A stretch of DNA of 64,000 nt from Zygnema cylindricum (GCA_037447655.1 JBBHKE010002169.1:63477-127476); one strand, 5' to 3'; counted from the stretch's first letter, positions 40,576 through 52,254 are shown. Notes: generated by a model from the letters alone, not told the origin. Numbers and translations are program-made.

Positions 40576-43500
40576 TCAATCTTTAATTTCAGACCACACT
40601 TCTCCCTGCAAAAAAATTAGTTTAGGGGAAGGCACAGGTTTGGTCATCATATCTGCTACCATCTCACTATCTGGTCTGTACTCTAAACTGATTATTTTGT
40701 TTTCTACTTTCTCTCTAACAAAGCTGAGTCTGATGTCCATGTGTTTGGCTTTAAAATGGTGTTTAGGATTGGCAGAAATAGCGATTGCTGCCTGATTATC
40801 ACAAAATATTTTCTGCACACCACTCTTAAGGTGACCAAGCTCACCAAGCAAAGACTTGACCCACATCAATTCTTTTACAGCAGAGCAAGAGGCCATATAC
40901 TCAGCCTCCATGGTGGACTGAGCAATAACCTTTTGCTGTTTGCTACTCCAACAGCAAGCCCCATCACCCACATATAATACATATCCAGAAGTACATCTCC
41001 TCATCGGAGCATCACCATAACTGGCATCACTCCAAGTAGTGATGTCAGTATTCTCCCCACCCAAATGCAACCATAGATCTCTAGTTCCTACCAAGTATCT
41101 AAGGACTCTCTTAGCTGCCTCCCAATCCTTCTTAGTGGGAGCATTTAGACTTCTACTCAGCACTCCTACAGCTGCAGCTAAATCCGGCCGGGTACAATTC
41201 ATAAAATAGATTAGACTTCCCACTACTTGCCTGTAAGGAATAGTCTGCATGAACTTCTGTTCTTCAGGAGATAATTCCTCGTCTAAGACTATGACTCCTT
41301 CTTCCTCACTCCCCTCACTTCCCTTCTTCAATTCCATTGGAGTTGTACAACTATTAGCTTTATCCATTTGAAATTTTTCAAGCATGTTCCCTATTGCTTC
41401 CTTTTGAGTCAATCTTATAATTTTTCTTTTTCGGTCTCTCTCTACTTGAATTCCCAAAATATATTTTGCTTCCCCCATATCCTTCATTTCAAATCTCCCC
41501 TTAAGATCGGTTTTCAGTTTATTAATTTTTTCCATTGATTTACTTAAAACAAGCAAATCATCAACATAAATTGCAATAAATATAAAACCTTCCTCATCTT
41601 CGAAAACATAGATTGAGTGATCTGAGCTGATCCGAATATATCCTAGACCGGTAAGAAACTCATCAAGCTTCTTATTCCACTGTCGGGGCGCCTGTTTCAA
41701 ACCATAAAGAGATTTAATCAGCCGGCATACCTTACTCTCCTCTCCTTCTTCCACAAACCCTTCGGGTTGTCGCATGAAGATCTCCTCTTCTAATTCTCCA
41801 TGCAAAAAGGCTGTTTTGATGTCCATCTGGTGCACTTCCATGTCTTCCGCCGCTGCTAAACTGAGAAGTATGCGGACGGAGGGAAATCTGACCACCGGGG
41901 CAAAGGTTTCTTCGTAGTCAATTCCTTCCTTTTGTGTAAATCCCTTTGCCACTAATCTGGCCTTGTAGCGCTCGATTGTGTTATCTGGGTTCAGTTTTAG
42001 TTTGAAAACCCACTTACAACCGATTGGTTTTCCGTTAGGTGGACAGTCCACCAGCTCCCAAGTATCGGCTGCCATGATTGAAGCCATCTCCTCATTGATG
42101 GCTGTCTTCCACCGGTTTCTTTCTGGACAAGTCATCGCCTCTCGATAAGTTTGAGGTTCATCTTGATGAGATAGTTTAGTTACCTTGTTATTAACCTGTT
42201 TTTCTTGCAGTCTTTTGCTACTTCTCCTCCCTCCCTCAAAATCTGAGGCCGGAATAGATGGTTCTCGTGGATTCTTTCGAACAAACTCGGCTTCTCCCCT
42301 ATCCCTTGATTCCGAATCAATTTCCACCACGTCTTCCGCTTCGAGTAGAGTTGTCACTGGAGTTTCCACAGCCGAGTCCTTTTCGGTCTGATTTGTTCCT
42401 GCAAGAATGTCATCGTCTCTAAAACCTGGATAGTTAGGAAGCTCAAAGTCATCAGTATTTTCTGACTCAAATCTGATTTTTACTGACTTTGTATATTTGA
42501 AGGGATCCACAGACTTTCCTTCATCCATAACTACTAGATGCTTTACTAAGATTATATCTTCTCTTTTTAGATCATAAACTCTATATCCTTTAACATCCTC
42601 ATCATATCCTAATAAGTATCCCGGTTTTCCTTTAGGATCTAGCTTCCAATTGGACCGATCAGTATCTAGACTGAATACTTGACTGCCGAAAACCTTTAAA
42701 TGAGATAAGTCTGGTTTCCGGCCTGTCCATCTCTCATAAGGTGTTTGATCTTTTATAGCTGAAGTAAGAACTCTATTTTTGAGGTAATTAGCACAGTTCA
42801 TTGCTTCTGCCCAAAACCTTTTTCCTATCTTCTTATCCGACAACATACTTCTAGCACTATCACTTAGTGTTCTATTTAACCTTTCAGCTACCCCATTCTG
42901 TTCAGGATTTTCTGGCACTGTCTTTTGGTGTTGAACCCCATCTTCCCTCAAAAAATCCTCAAACTGATTAGAAGTATACTCTCCACCATTGTCACTCCTT
43001 ACTCTCTTGATTGGAGTTTCATGGAGTTTTTCGCTCCATGCTTTATATTGTCTAAAACAGTCCTCAGCCTCTGACTTGTTTTTCAAAAAATATACTCGGG
43101 AATACCGAGACCAATCATCAGTTATAGTCATCATAAATCTCTTCCCCCCCGGTGAGGGCACTCTAGCCGGTCCCCAAATATCTGTGTGTACTAGATCTAG
43201 AAGTTTTTCTCCCTTGTAGGTGGCTGTTTTTGGAAAGGGTAATCTGTGTGCTTTACCTTGAGCACACCCACTACAATCACTTATATCATCACTCTCACTG
43301 AACTGAATCCCTTCCACCACTCCCATCTTTTTCATCTCTCTTAACTTATCTAGATTCACATGCCCAAGCCTCTTATGCCACATCATAATATCATGAACAC
43401 CAGCATAATAAAGTTTCTTCGTTTCATTACTTAAGATCAGCCTAAACATCCCATGGCTACCTTTCTCAGCAATGAAATAGACATCCTCCTCAAAACTAGC

Positions 43501-44931
43501 AGTAAAGACTCCTTCCCTAGTGCTAGTGAAAAAACCCTTATCATCTAATACTGATGTAGAGATAAGATTTTTGTTCAGCTCCGGAATAAACAATACATCG
43601 GAGAATGTTAATATGGATGTCTTTCCTTCTACTAACACTTTCAGATCTACCGATCCTACAAGAGTAGTGGTGACTATCCTCCCATCCCAGTACTCTATCT
43701 CTACGGTGGGAATCTTTCTTATCTTAGTGAACAGGTGTCTATCCTTACACATGTGCATTGAGGCACCTGAATCTATAATCCAGCCTGCTTCACCTTTCAA
43801 TCCACCGTAAGCACATTTCTGCCTTCGTGGAATTTCAACCTCAGTTTTCGCCTCCAACTCCTCATCCAAAAGGAGCTCATCGTCCTCGTCCTCGGATTCC
43901 GCCTCAAGTACCTGTGTGACAAGGGCCTTTTTCTTTCCTCTCGGAGTACCACCGGTCTGCCCCTCCTTTAACCGAAGCTCGGTTAGCTTGGTGCACTCTG
44001 CCATATAGTGCCCCGGTTTCTTACAAAAATGACATAAACCTTTGGGAGCCCTTGGTTCGAACTCGCCAACCTGTTTTTTCTGCTCCCTACCCCCATAGTT
44101 TCCGACTGGTTTCCGGGAATCCTTGTTCCTCCAATCGGTCGCTGTTGCCAAGGCTTGGCCACTCTTTCCTCCCCTTCGGATCTCAATCGTATTCTCTCGA
44201 ACGAGAATCATCCCTACCACTGAGTTCCATATCCACCTTGAGTCTGGCAAGTCCTGCACACGGTTGACTATGTTCTCGAACTCATCAGGTAACTTCATTA
44301 GTAAACAGTTAACTTTTTCTTTTTCACTAAAAACTTTACCCGCACTCTCTAGCTCCATGAAGAGTGTAGCAAGCTCATTGCAAAAATCCAACATATTTCC
44401 CCCTTTGTATACATATTCCTTAACTTTCTGATCAGCCAACTGTTGTTGCTGAATCGTACCACTTCGGTACATTTCTATGAGAGCCATCCAAAGATCGGAT
44501 GCCCTCTCTACCTGCAAATGAGGACATGCAAGTCCTTGAGTGAGATGGCGTAGGATGAAGTGTTTTGCCGCCATATTGTTGAAGTCCCAGGTTTCAGTAT
44601 CATTCTCCTCGTTCCTCGGAATAGGTGACATGAATGCTAAACCAGTTGCTATTGGTGTGGTCGCCTCCTTCTCCTTTACTTTGTCCACCACCTCTCCTTC
44701 CTTTGTTTCCTCCGTTGAAGGTGAATCCTCTTTCCTGGTGAATCTGCTTCCTTTAAACCCTGGAGGAATTCCAAGACTTGATGGACGCCCCGATCGTCCA
44801 CTCACTATCCCCCAAAACCTTTTTTCGCATAGAGCTCCTATCATCATACTTTCCCAGTATATGAAGCCAGTTCCATTAAAGATTGGTACCCTAGAGGGTG
44901 GGCCCATAACCTGAAACTCTGAGACCTCCAT
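40576..44931 (-). CDS. D1 Gag-Pol polyprotein (copia), 1451 aa, intact
   Basis: One frame holds every copia domain in order. Gag N-terminus is VPIFNGTGFIYWE (16-28), and the zinc knuckle is CHFCKKPGHYMAEC (300-313). The aspartic protease is WIIDSGASMHMC (catalytic D387). The GAG-pre-integrase HHCC region spans WHKRLGH (518-524) to CSGC (553-556). The integrase D,D,E triad is D584, D647 and E683. RT contains KWVFKLKLNPDNTIERYKAR (973-992), QMDIKTAF (D1037) and YVDD (1122-1125). RNase H has D1302, E1342 and D1378. Length is normal for the family. The ATG at 44931 lies 20 bp inside the 5' LTR, and the next ATG (codon 9, 44907-44905) is inside the primer site and fits the usual Gag start better. 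The last 12 residues (LQGEVWSEIKD) differ from D3 because of one extra A in a run near 40612-40618. All catalytic residues are present, so it is potentially autonomous. Confidence 0.95.
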   Translation of the reverse strand: MEVSEFQVMGPPSRVPIFNGTGFIYWESMMIGALCEKRFWGIVSGRSGRPSSLGIPPGFKGSRFTRKEDSPSTEETKEGEVVDKVKEKEATTPIATGLAFMSPIPRNEENDTETWDFNNMAAKHFILRHLTQGLACPHLQVERASDLWMALIEMYRSGTIQQQQLADQKVKEYVYKGGNMLDFCNELATLFMELESAGKVFSEKEKVNCLLMKLPDEFENIVNRVQDLPDSRWIWNSVVGMILVRENTIEIRRGGKSGQALATATDWRNKDSRKPVGNYGGREQKKQVGEFEPRAPKGLCHFCKKPGHYMAECTKLTELRLKEGQTGGTPRGKKKALVTQVLEAESEDEDDELLLDEELEAKTEVEIPRRQKCAYGGLKGEAGWIIDSGASMHMCKDRHLFTKIRKIPTVEIEYWDGRIVTTTLVGSVDLKVLVEGKTSILTFSDVLFIPELNKNLISTSVLDDKGFFTSTREGVFTASFEEDVYFIAEKGSHGMFRLILSNETKKLYYAGVHDIMMWHKRLGHVNLDKLREMKKMGVVEGIQFSESDDISDCSGCAQGKAHRLPFPKTATYKGEKLLDLVHTDIWGPARVPSPGGKRFMMTITDDWSRYSRVYFLKNKSEAEDCFRQYKAWSEKLHETPIKRVRSDNGGEYTSNQFEDFLREDGVQHQKTVPENPEQNGVAERLNRTLSDSARSMLSDKKIGKRFWAEAMNCANYLKNRVLTSAIKDQTPYERWTGRKPDLSHLKVFGSQVFSLDTDRSNWKLDPKGKPGYLLGYDEDVKGYRVYDLKREDIILVKHLVVMDEGKSVDPFKYTKSVKIRFESENTDDFELPNYPGFRDDDILAGTNQTEKDSAVETPVTTLLEAEDVVEIDSESRDRGEAEFVRKNPREPSIPASDFEGGRRSSKRLQEKQVNNKVTKLSHQDEPQTYREAMTCPERNRWKTAINEEMASIMAADTWELVDCPPNGKPIGCKWVFKLKLNPDNTIERYKARLVAKGFTQKEGIDYEETFAPVVRFPSVRILLSLAAAEDMEVHQMDIKTAFLHGELEEEIFMRQPEGFVEEGEESKVCRLIKSLYGLKQAPRQWNKKLDEFLTGLGYIRISSDHSIYVFEDEEGFIFIAIYVDDLLVLSKSMEKINKLKTDLKGRFEMKDMGEAKYILGIQVERDRKRKIIRLTQKEAIGNMLEKFQMDKANSCTTPMELKKGSEGSEEEGVIVLDEELSPEEQKFMQTIPYRQVVGSLIYFMNCTRPDLAAAVGVLSRSLNAPTKKDWEAAKRVLRYLVGTRDLWLHLGGENTDITTWSDASYGDAPMRRCTSGYVLYVGDGACCWSSKQQKVIAQSTMEAEYMASCSAVKELMWVKSLLGELGHLKSGVQKIFCDNQAAIAISANPKHHFKAKHMDIRLSFVREKVENKIISLEYRPDSEMVADMMTKPVPSPKLIFLQGEVWSEIKD
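44899..44911 (-). other. D1 primer-binding site within the gag reading frame
   Basis: GGTTATGGGCCCA (then CC) matches the complement of the initiator tRNA-Met anticodon arm over about 15 bases. In frame it encodes V-M-G-P, so primer site and coding sequence overlap, and the ATG is the complement of the CAU anticodon. Confidence 0.85.
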
Positions 44932-45961
44932 AAGTCCTCAGAGTGGACAGCTTCCAAGAAGCCTCTAGGATAATCCTGACCCCTTTATGTTTGAGCAAAA
45001 ACAACTGCCACCCTTGCAGACAAAAACTCTGACCAACTTCACCCCTGTGAAGACAAGACTCCCCTGAGTCGATAGCAAAAAGAATCTTTGAATTTGCTCC
45101 CCTGAGCAGTAAGTTATGGAGGGTCAAAGTTGACCTTTTGTACAGAAGCTCTCTGGGAGAGGGGGTCCTATCTTCTAATTTTTCTAAGTCCTATCTCTCT
45201 CACAGACTCTATCTACTGATGTACGGAACCAATCAGAATTGAGTCCCGTACGCAAAAGTACAGCTGCCGGTGTACTTTATGTACGGACACTGTACGACAT
45301 GGCCAAAATGTCGACACATGTCAAATCCGGATTCGGTGCCATAATCTCCGGAGTTTCCACAATCCAACGGAATTTTGCCACGCGTCATCCGATGTGGCGA
45401 TGGCCACAAACCGCCGAAATCTTCCTCCGCGATCTCGGCGCTAATCCCGGCCGTCCGATTAAATTCGGCTTTTATCGTGGCCGTAATAAATACATGCGCG
45501 GTATTTGTTTCATTTACGAAACAAATGCGCGGTACTGATTTATGTCCGTACCGTAAGTCGTACATTACATATTACTGGATCTATGTATCCCGTAATTAAT
45601 TCTAGTTAAATGGTTTATCGCTTGTATACATAACTAAATAATTATCAAACTATATGCTTGGTAACATTTCCGCTAGATGAAACGGCTAAGGCTACCGGCT
45701 ACTTCGTGTCTGCCGGCCGGCAGGTACAAGGATCAAATCTTGCCGCCGGCATATACATTTTAATTAAATATATAAACCCTAATATAAAATTCCCGTAAAT
45801 CTCAGGATAGCCAAGGTAGCCATGGCTCTAGCTTCCTCTCCAATTTCTCAGTGACTGCGACAAGTTTGAGAGTTGGAGAGAGAAGTTAGAGATAGACTGC
45901 CTCGACTTCTATATTTAATTTCAGACCTAGAAAATACTAATAAAAACCATTAGTTTCTACA
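44912..45961 (-). repeat. D1 5' LTR
   Basis: 1050 bp. It starts TGTAGAAACTAATGG at 45961 and ends TCAGAGTTTCA at 44912, with the upstream gag ATG at 44931-44929. A likely promoter region on the minus strand is TGATTGG, then GTAGATAGAG (about 45240-45205). Confidence 0.92.
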
Positions 45962-46840
45962 GGTGAAGAGTAAGTTATGGAGGGTCAAAGTTGACCTTTT
46001 GTACAGAAGCTCTCTGGGAGAGAGGGTCCTATCTCCTAATTTTTCTAAGTCTTATCTCTCTCACAGAACTCTATCTACTGATGTACAGAGCCAATGAGAT
46101 TACACTTCCGTACACAAAAGTACAGCTCCCGGTGTACTTTTTGTACGGACATTGTACGACATGGCCTAAATGTCGACACATGTCATATCCGGATTCGGTG
46201 CCGTAATCTCCGGAGATACCACGATCCAATGTAATTTCGTCACGTGTCATCCGATGTGGCGATGACCACAAACCGTCGAAATCGTCTTCCGCCATCTCGG
46301 CGTTAATTTCGGCCATCGGATTAAATTCACATTAAATCGTAGCCGTAATAAATACATGCCCGATATTCGTTTCGCTATATAAATAAATGCGCTGTATTCG
46401 TTTCGTATCCGTACCGTAATTCATACTTTTACATTACTGGATCTATGTCTCCCGTAAAACTGTTCCATTTAAATAAACTATCATACGTCTTAATGTTTAA
46501 CTAATTATCAAACCCAGTAATATGTAACACTATGTCGAGACTTAACGGTTAAGGCTACCGGCTATCGGCTGTTTACCGTCCAGCAGGTACCAAGATCATA
46601 TCCTGGGGTAAACACATATTCTTTTTGTAAATAACCCAACGGTAAATAAACTAATATATATATTTCCCGTAAACCTCTAGATAGCCTAGGTAGCCATGGC
46701 TCTAGCTTCCTCTCCAACTTTTCAGTGACTGCGACAGGTTTGAGAGTTGGAGAGAGAAGTTAAAGGTAGACTGCCTCGGCTTCTTTCTATATTTCTATTT
46801 AGATCTAGAAAATACTTTAAACAGACCATTAATTTTTACA
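45962..46840 (-). repeat. D2 3' LTR, start part
   Basis: It starts TGTAAAAATTAATGG at 46840 and continues to the D1 junction at GGTGAAGAG. It aligns with 51375-52254 (D2 5' LTR) at about 93% by eye. Confidence 0.8.
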
Positions 46841-49800
46841 CTCCCCTTATTTTCTAGTCAATCATTAATTTCAGACCACACTTCTCCTTGCAAAAAATCA
46901 GCTTAGGGGAAGGCACAAGTATGGTCATCATATTTGCTTCCATCTCACTATCTAGTTAGTAGTCTAAACTGATTATTTTGTTTTCTACTTTCTCTTTTGA
47001 CAAAGCTAAGTCTAATGTCCATGTGTTTGGCTTTAAAATGATGTTTAAGATTGGAAAAAATAGCGATTGCTGCCTGATTATCACAAAATAAATTCTGCAC
47101 ACCACTCTTAAGGTGACCAAACTCACCAAGCAAAGACTTGACCCACATCAATTCTTTTACAGCAGAGCAAGAGGCCATATACTTAGCCTCCATGGAGGAC
47201 TAATCAATAACCTTTTGCTGTTTCCTACTTCGACAGTAAGCCCCATCACCCAGATATAATACATATCCAGAAGTGCATCTCCTCATCATAGCATCACCAT
47301 AACTGGCATCACTCGAAGTAGTGATATCACTATTCTCCCCACCCAAATGCAACCATAGATCCCTAGTTCCTATCAAATATCTAAAGACTCTCTTAGCTGC
47401 CTCCCAATCCTTCTTAGTGGGAGCATTTAGACTTCTACTCAGCACTCCTACAGCTGCAGCTAAGTCCGGTCGGGTACAATTTATAAAATAGATTAGACTT
47501 CCCACTACTTGCCTGTAAAGAATAGTGTGCATGAACTTATGTTCTTCAGGAGATAATTCCCCGTCTAAGACTATGACCTCTTCTTCCTCACTCCCCTCAC
47601 TTCCCTTCTTCAACTCCATTGGAGTTGTACAACTATTAGCTTTATCCATCTGAAATTTTTCAAGCATATTCCTTATTGCTTCCTTTTGAGTCAATCTTAT
47701 AATTTTTATTTTCGGTCTCTTTCTACTTGAATTCCCAAAATATATTTTGCTTCCCCCATATCCTTCATTTAAAATCTCCCCTTAAGTTCAGTTTTCGGTT
47801 TATTAATTTTTTCCATTGATTTGCTTAAAACAAGCAAATCATCAACATAAATTGCAATAAATATAAAACCTTCCTCATTTTCGAAAACATAAATTGAGTG
47901 GTCTGAGCTGATCCGGATATATCCCAGCCCGGTAAGAAACTCATCAAGTTTTTATTCCACTATTGAAGGGCCTGTTTCAAACCATAAAAATATTTAATCT
48001 GCCGGCGTACCTTACTCTCCTCTCCTTCCTCCACAAATCCTTCGGGTTGTCGCATAAAGATCTCCTTTTCCAATTCTCCATGCAAAAAGGCTGTCTTGAT
48101 GTCCATTTGGTGCACTTCCATGTCTTTCGCTGCTTCCAGACTGAAAAGTATGCGGACGGAGGGAAACCTAACGACCGGGGCAAAGGTTTCCTCGTAGTCA
48201 ATTCCCTCCTTTTGTGTAAATCCCTTTGCCACTAATTGGGCCTTCTAGCGCTCCATTATGTTATCTGGATTCAGTTTTAATTTGAAAACCCACTTACAAC
48301 CGATTGGTTTTCGGTTAGGTGGACAATCCACCAGCTCCCAAGTATCGGCTGCCATAATTGAGGCCATCTCCTCATTAATGGTTGTCTTCCATCGGTTTCT
48401 TTCTGGACAAGTCCTCGCCTCTCCATAAGTCTGAGTTTCATCTTAATGATATAGTTTTGTAACCTTTTTATTAACCTGTTTTTCTTGCAATCTTTTGCTA
48501 CTTCTCCTTCCTACCTCAAAATCCGAGGCTGGAATAGATGGTTCTCGTGGATTCTTTCGAACAATCTCGGCTTCTCCCCTATTCCTTGATTCCGCATCAA
48601 TTTCCACCACGTCTTCCGCTTCAGGTAGAGTTGTTACTGGAGTTTCCACAGCCGAGTCTTTTTTGGTCTGATTTGTACCTGCAAGAATGTCATCTTCTCT
48701 AAAACGTGGATAGTTAAGAAGCTCAAAGTCATCGGAATTTTCTGACTCAAATTTGATTTTTACTGACTTTGTATACTTGAAGGGATCCACAGACTTTCGT
48801 TCATCCATAACTACTAGATTCTTTACTAAGATTATATCTTCCATTTTTAGATCATAAACTCTATATCCTTTAACATCCTCATCATATCCTAATAAGTATC
48901 CCGGTTTTCTTTTAGGATTTAGCTTCCTATTAGACCGATCTTAATCTAGACTGAATACTTGACTACCGAAAACCTTTAAGTGAGATATGTTTGGTTCCGG
49001 CCTGTCCATCTCTCATAAGGTGTTTGATCTTTTATAGCTGAAGTAAGAACTCTATTTTTGAGGTATTTAGCACAGTTCATTGCTTTGCCCAAAACCTTTT
49101 TCCTATCTTTTTAACTGACAACATACTTCTAGCTCTATCACTTAGTGTTCTATTTAACCTTTCAGCTACCCCATTCAGTTCCGGGTTTTCAGGAACTGTC
49201 TTATGGTGTTGGACTTCATCTTCTCTCAGAAAATCCTTAATTTGGTTAGAAGTATACTCCCCACCATTGTCACTCCTTACTCTCTTGATTGGAGTTTCAT
49301 GGAGTTTTTCGCTCCATGCTTTATATTGTCTAAAACAATCCTGAGCTTCTGACTTGTTTTTCAAAAAATACACTTGGGAATACCGAGACCAATCATCAGT
49401 GATAATCATCATAAATCTTGTCCCCCCAGGTGAGGGCACTTTAGCCGGTCCCCAAATATCTGTGTGTACTAGATCTAAATTTTTTTCTCCCTTATAGGTG
49501 GCTGTTTTAGGAAAAGGTAATCTGTGAGTTTTACCTTGAGCAACTCCACTACAATCACTTATGTTATCACTCTCACTGAACTTAATCCCTTCCACCATTC
49601 CCATCATTTTCATCTCTCTTAACTTATCTAGATTGAAATGCCCAAGCCTCTTATGGCACATCATAATATCATGAACACCAGCATAATAAAGTTTCTTCGT
49701 TTCATTACTTAAAATCAGCCTAAACACCCATATCTACCTTTCTCAGCAATGAAATAGACATCCTCCTCAAAACTAGCAGTAAAGACTCCTTCCCTAGTGT

Positions 49801-51188
49801 TAGTAAAAAAACCCTTATCATCTAATACAGATGTAGAGATGAGGTTTTTGTTCAGCTCCGGAATAAACAATACATCGGAGAATGTTACTATGGATGTCTT
49901 TCCTTCTACTAACACTTTCAGATCTACCGATCCTACAAGTGTAGTGGTGACTATCCTCCCATCCGCGTACTCTACTCTACGGTGGGAATCTTTGTTAATC
50001 TTAGTGAACAGGTGCCTATCCTTACACATGTGCATGGAGGCACCTGAATCTACAATCCAGCCTGCTTCACCTTTCAATCCACCGTAAGCACATTTCTGCC
50101 TTCGTGGAATTTCGACCTCGTTTTTCGCCTCCAACTCCTCATCTAAAAGGAGCTCATCGTCCTCGTCCTTATATTCCGCCTTATGTACCTATGTCACAAG
50201 GGCCTTTTTCTTTCCTCTCGGGGTACAACCGGTCTGCCCCTCCTTAAACCGTAGCTCGGTTAGCTTAGTGTACTCTGCCATATAGTGCCCAGGTTTCTTA
50301 CAAAAATGACATAAACCTTTGGGAGCCCTTGGTCCGAACTCGTCAATCTGATTTTTCTGCTCCCTTCCCCCATAGTTTGCGACCGGTTTCCGGGAATCCT
50401 TGTTCCTCCAATCGTTCGTAGTTGCCAAGGCTTGCCCACTCTTTCCTCCCTTTCGGATCTAAATCGTATTCTCCTGAACGAGAATCATCCCTACCACTGA
50501 GTTCCATATCCACCTTGAGTCCGGCAAGTCCTGCACAGGGTTGACTATGTTCTCAAACTCATCGGGTAACTTCATCAGTAAACAGTTAACCTTTTCTTTT
50601 TCACTAAAATCTTTTCCCGCACTCTCTAGCTCCATGAAGAGTGTAGCAAGCTCATTGCAAAAATCCAACATCTTCCCCTCTTTGTAAACATATTCTTTAA
50701 CTTTCTAATCAGCCAACTCTTGTTGCTGAATCGTACCACTTTGGTACATCTCTATGAGAGCCATCCAAAGATCGGATCCCCTTTCTACCTTCAAATGAGG
50801 ACACGCAAGTCCTTGAGTGAGGTGGCGTTGGATGAAGTGCTTTGCCGCCATATTGTTGAAGTCCCAGGTTTAAGTATCATTCTCCTCGTTCCTCGGAATA
50901 GGTGACATGAATGCTGAACCAGTTGTTATTCGTGTGGTCGTCTCCTTCTCCTTTCCTTTGTCCACCACCTCTCTTTCCTTTGTTTCCCCCGTTGAAGGTG
51001 GATCCTCTTTCGTGATGAATCTGCTTCCTCCAAACACTGGAGGGATTCCAAGACTTAATGGACGCCCCAACTGTCCACTCACTATCCCCCAAAACATTTT
51101 TTCGCATAGAGCTCTTATCATCATACTTTCCCAGTATATTAAGCCAGTTCCATTAAATATTGGTACCCTTGAGGGTGGGCCTATAACC
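46841..51188 (-). pseudogene. D2 gag-pol, heavily frameshifted
   Basis: Collinear with D1 over its length. Remaining pieces are: gag start (51124-50870, ALCEKMFWGIVSGQLG), gag core (50671-50459), zinc knuckle CHFCKKPGHYMAEY with the last Cys lost (about 50310), and protease WIVDSGASMHMC (50060). Next come the HHCC region and integrase (49727-49077, with DLVHTDIWGP, RSDNGGEY, PELNGVAERLNRT, where Q is replaced by L), linker (48844-48443), RT (48232-47960, MDIKTAFLHGELEKEIFM), a YVDDLL segment (about 47845), thumb and RNase H (47694-47200), and C-terminus (47193-46948). Stops and frameshifts separate nearly all pieces. No longer functional. Confidence 0.85.
51176..51188 (-). other. D2 primer-binding site (degraded)
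   Basis: The minus strand reads GGTTATAGGCCCA directly after the LTR, the same G-to-A change as in D5, which removes the in-frame ATG. Confidence 0.72.
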
Positions 51189-52254
51189 TGTGACTCTGAG
51201 ACCTCTATAAGTCCTCAGAGTGAACAGCTTCTAAGAAGCCTCTAGGATAACCCTGACCCCTTTTTGTTTCAGCAAGAACAAATGCCACCATGGCAGACAA
51301 AAAACTGTGCCCACCTTCACCAATGTTAAGGCAAGACTCCTCTGAGTCGATAGCAAAAAGAATCTTTGAATTTGCTCCCCGAGCAGTAAGTTATGGAGGC
51401 TCAAATTTGACCTTTTGAACAGAAGCTCTCTAGGAGAGAGGGTCCTATCGCCTAATTCTTTTAAGTCCTATCTCTCTCAGAATCTATCTACTGATGTACA
51501 TAGCCAATCAGATTACACTTCCGTACACAAAAGTACAACTGCCGGTGTACTTTCTGTACAGACATTGTACGACATGGCCTAAATGTCGACACATGTCATA
51601 TCCGGATTCGGTGCCGTAATCTCCGGAGATACCACGATCGAATGTAATTTTTCCATGTGTCATCTGATGTAACGATGACCACAAACCGCCGAAATCCTCT
51701 TCCGCGATCTCGGCGTTAATTCCGGCCGTTTGATTAAATTCACATTAAATCGTAGCCGTAATAAATACATGCGTGGTATTCGTTTCCCTAAATAAATAAA
51801 TGCGCGGTATTTGTTTCGTATCCGTACCGTAATCCGTACTTTCACATTTTTGGATCTATGTATCCCGTAAAATTGTTCCATTTAAATGAACTATCCTACG
51901 TATTAATGTTTAACTAATTAACAAACCCAGTAATATGTAACACTATGTCTAGACTTAAGGGTTAAGGCTACCGACTACCGGCTGTTTATCGTCTAGCAGG
52001 TACCAGGATCAAATCTTGGGGTAAACACATATTATTTTAGTAAATAACTCAACGGTAAATAAACTAATATATATATATATTTCCCGTTAACCTTTGGATA
52101 GCCTAGGTAGCCATGGCTCTAGCTTCCTCTCCAACTTCTCAGTGACTGCGACAAGTTTGAGAGTTGGAGAGAGAAGTTAGAGGTAGACTGCCTCGGCTTC
52201 TTTCTATATTTCTATTTAGATCTAGAAAATACTTTAAACAGACCATTAATTTCA
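51189..52254 (-). repeat. D2 5' LTR, shared with a second truncated interior
   Basis: The minus-strand end at 51189 (CAGAGTCACA) is next to the primer site. Its start at 52254 has lost four bases (TGAAATTAATGG) and is followed directly by a polypurine tract and pol tail of another D copy. Confidence 0.82.

Larger units (their letters stand above)
39509..45961 (-). mobile_element. D1: full-length, recent copia element
   Basis: 6453 bp. Both LTRs are 1050 bp (39509-40558 and 44912-45961). I found about five differences between them by eye, all near the end close to the primer site. The primer site GGTTATGGGCCCA (44911-44899) abuts the 5' LTR and the polypurine tract AAATAAGGGGAG (40570-40559) abuts the 3' LTR. 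The gag-pol frame is open for 1451 codons. The expected 5-bp target duplication is absent (GAGTT on the left, GGTGA on the right). This is the only element in the window with apparently full coding capacity. Confidence 0.93.

Noticed and set aside
40741-44914. Plus-strand open frames of 60-124 codons across D1
   Set aside because: They are antisense shadows of the gag-pol frame, repeated in D2 and D3 and tracking its codon structure.
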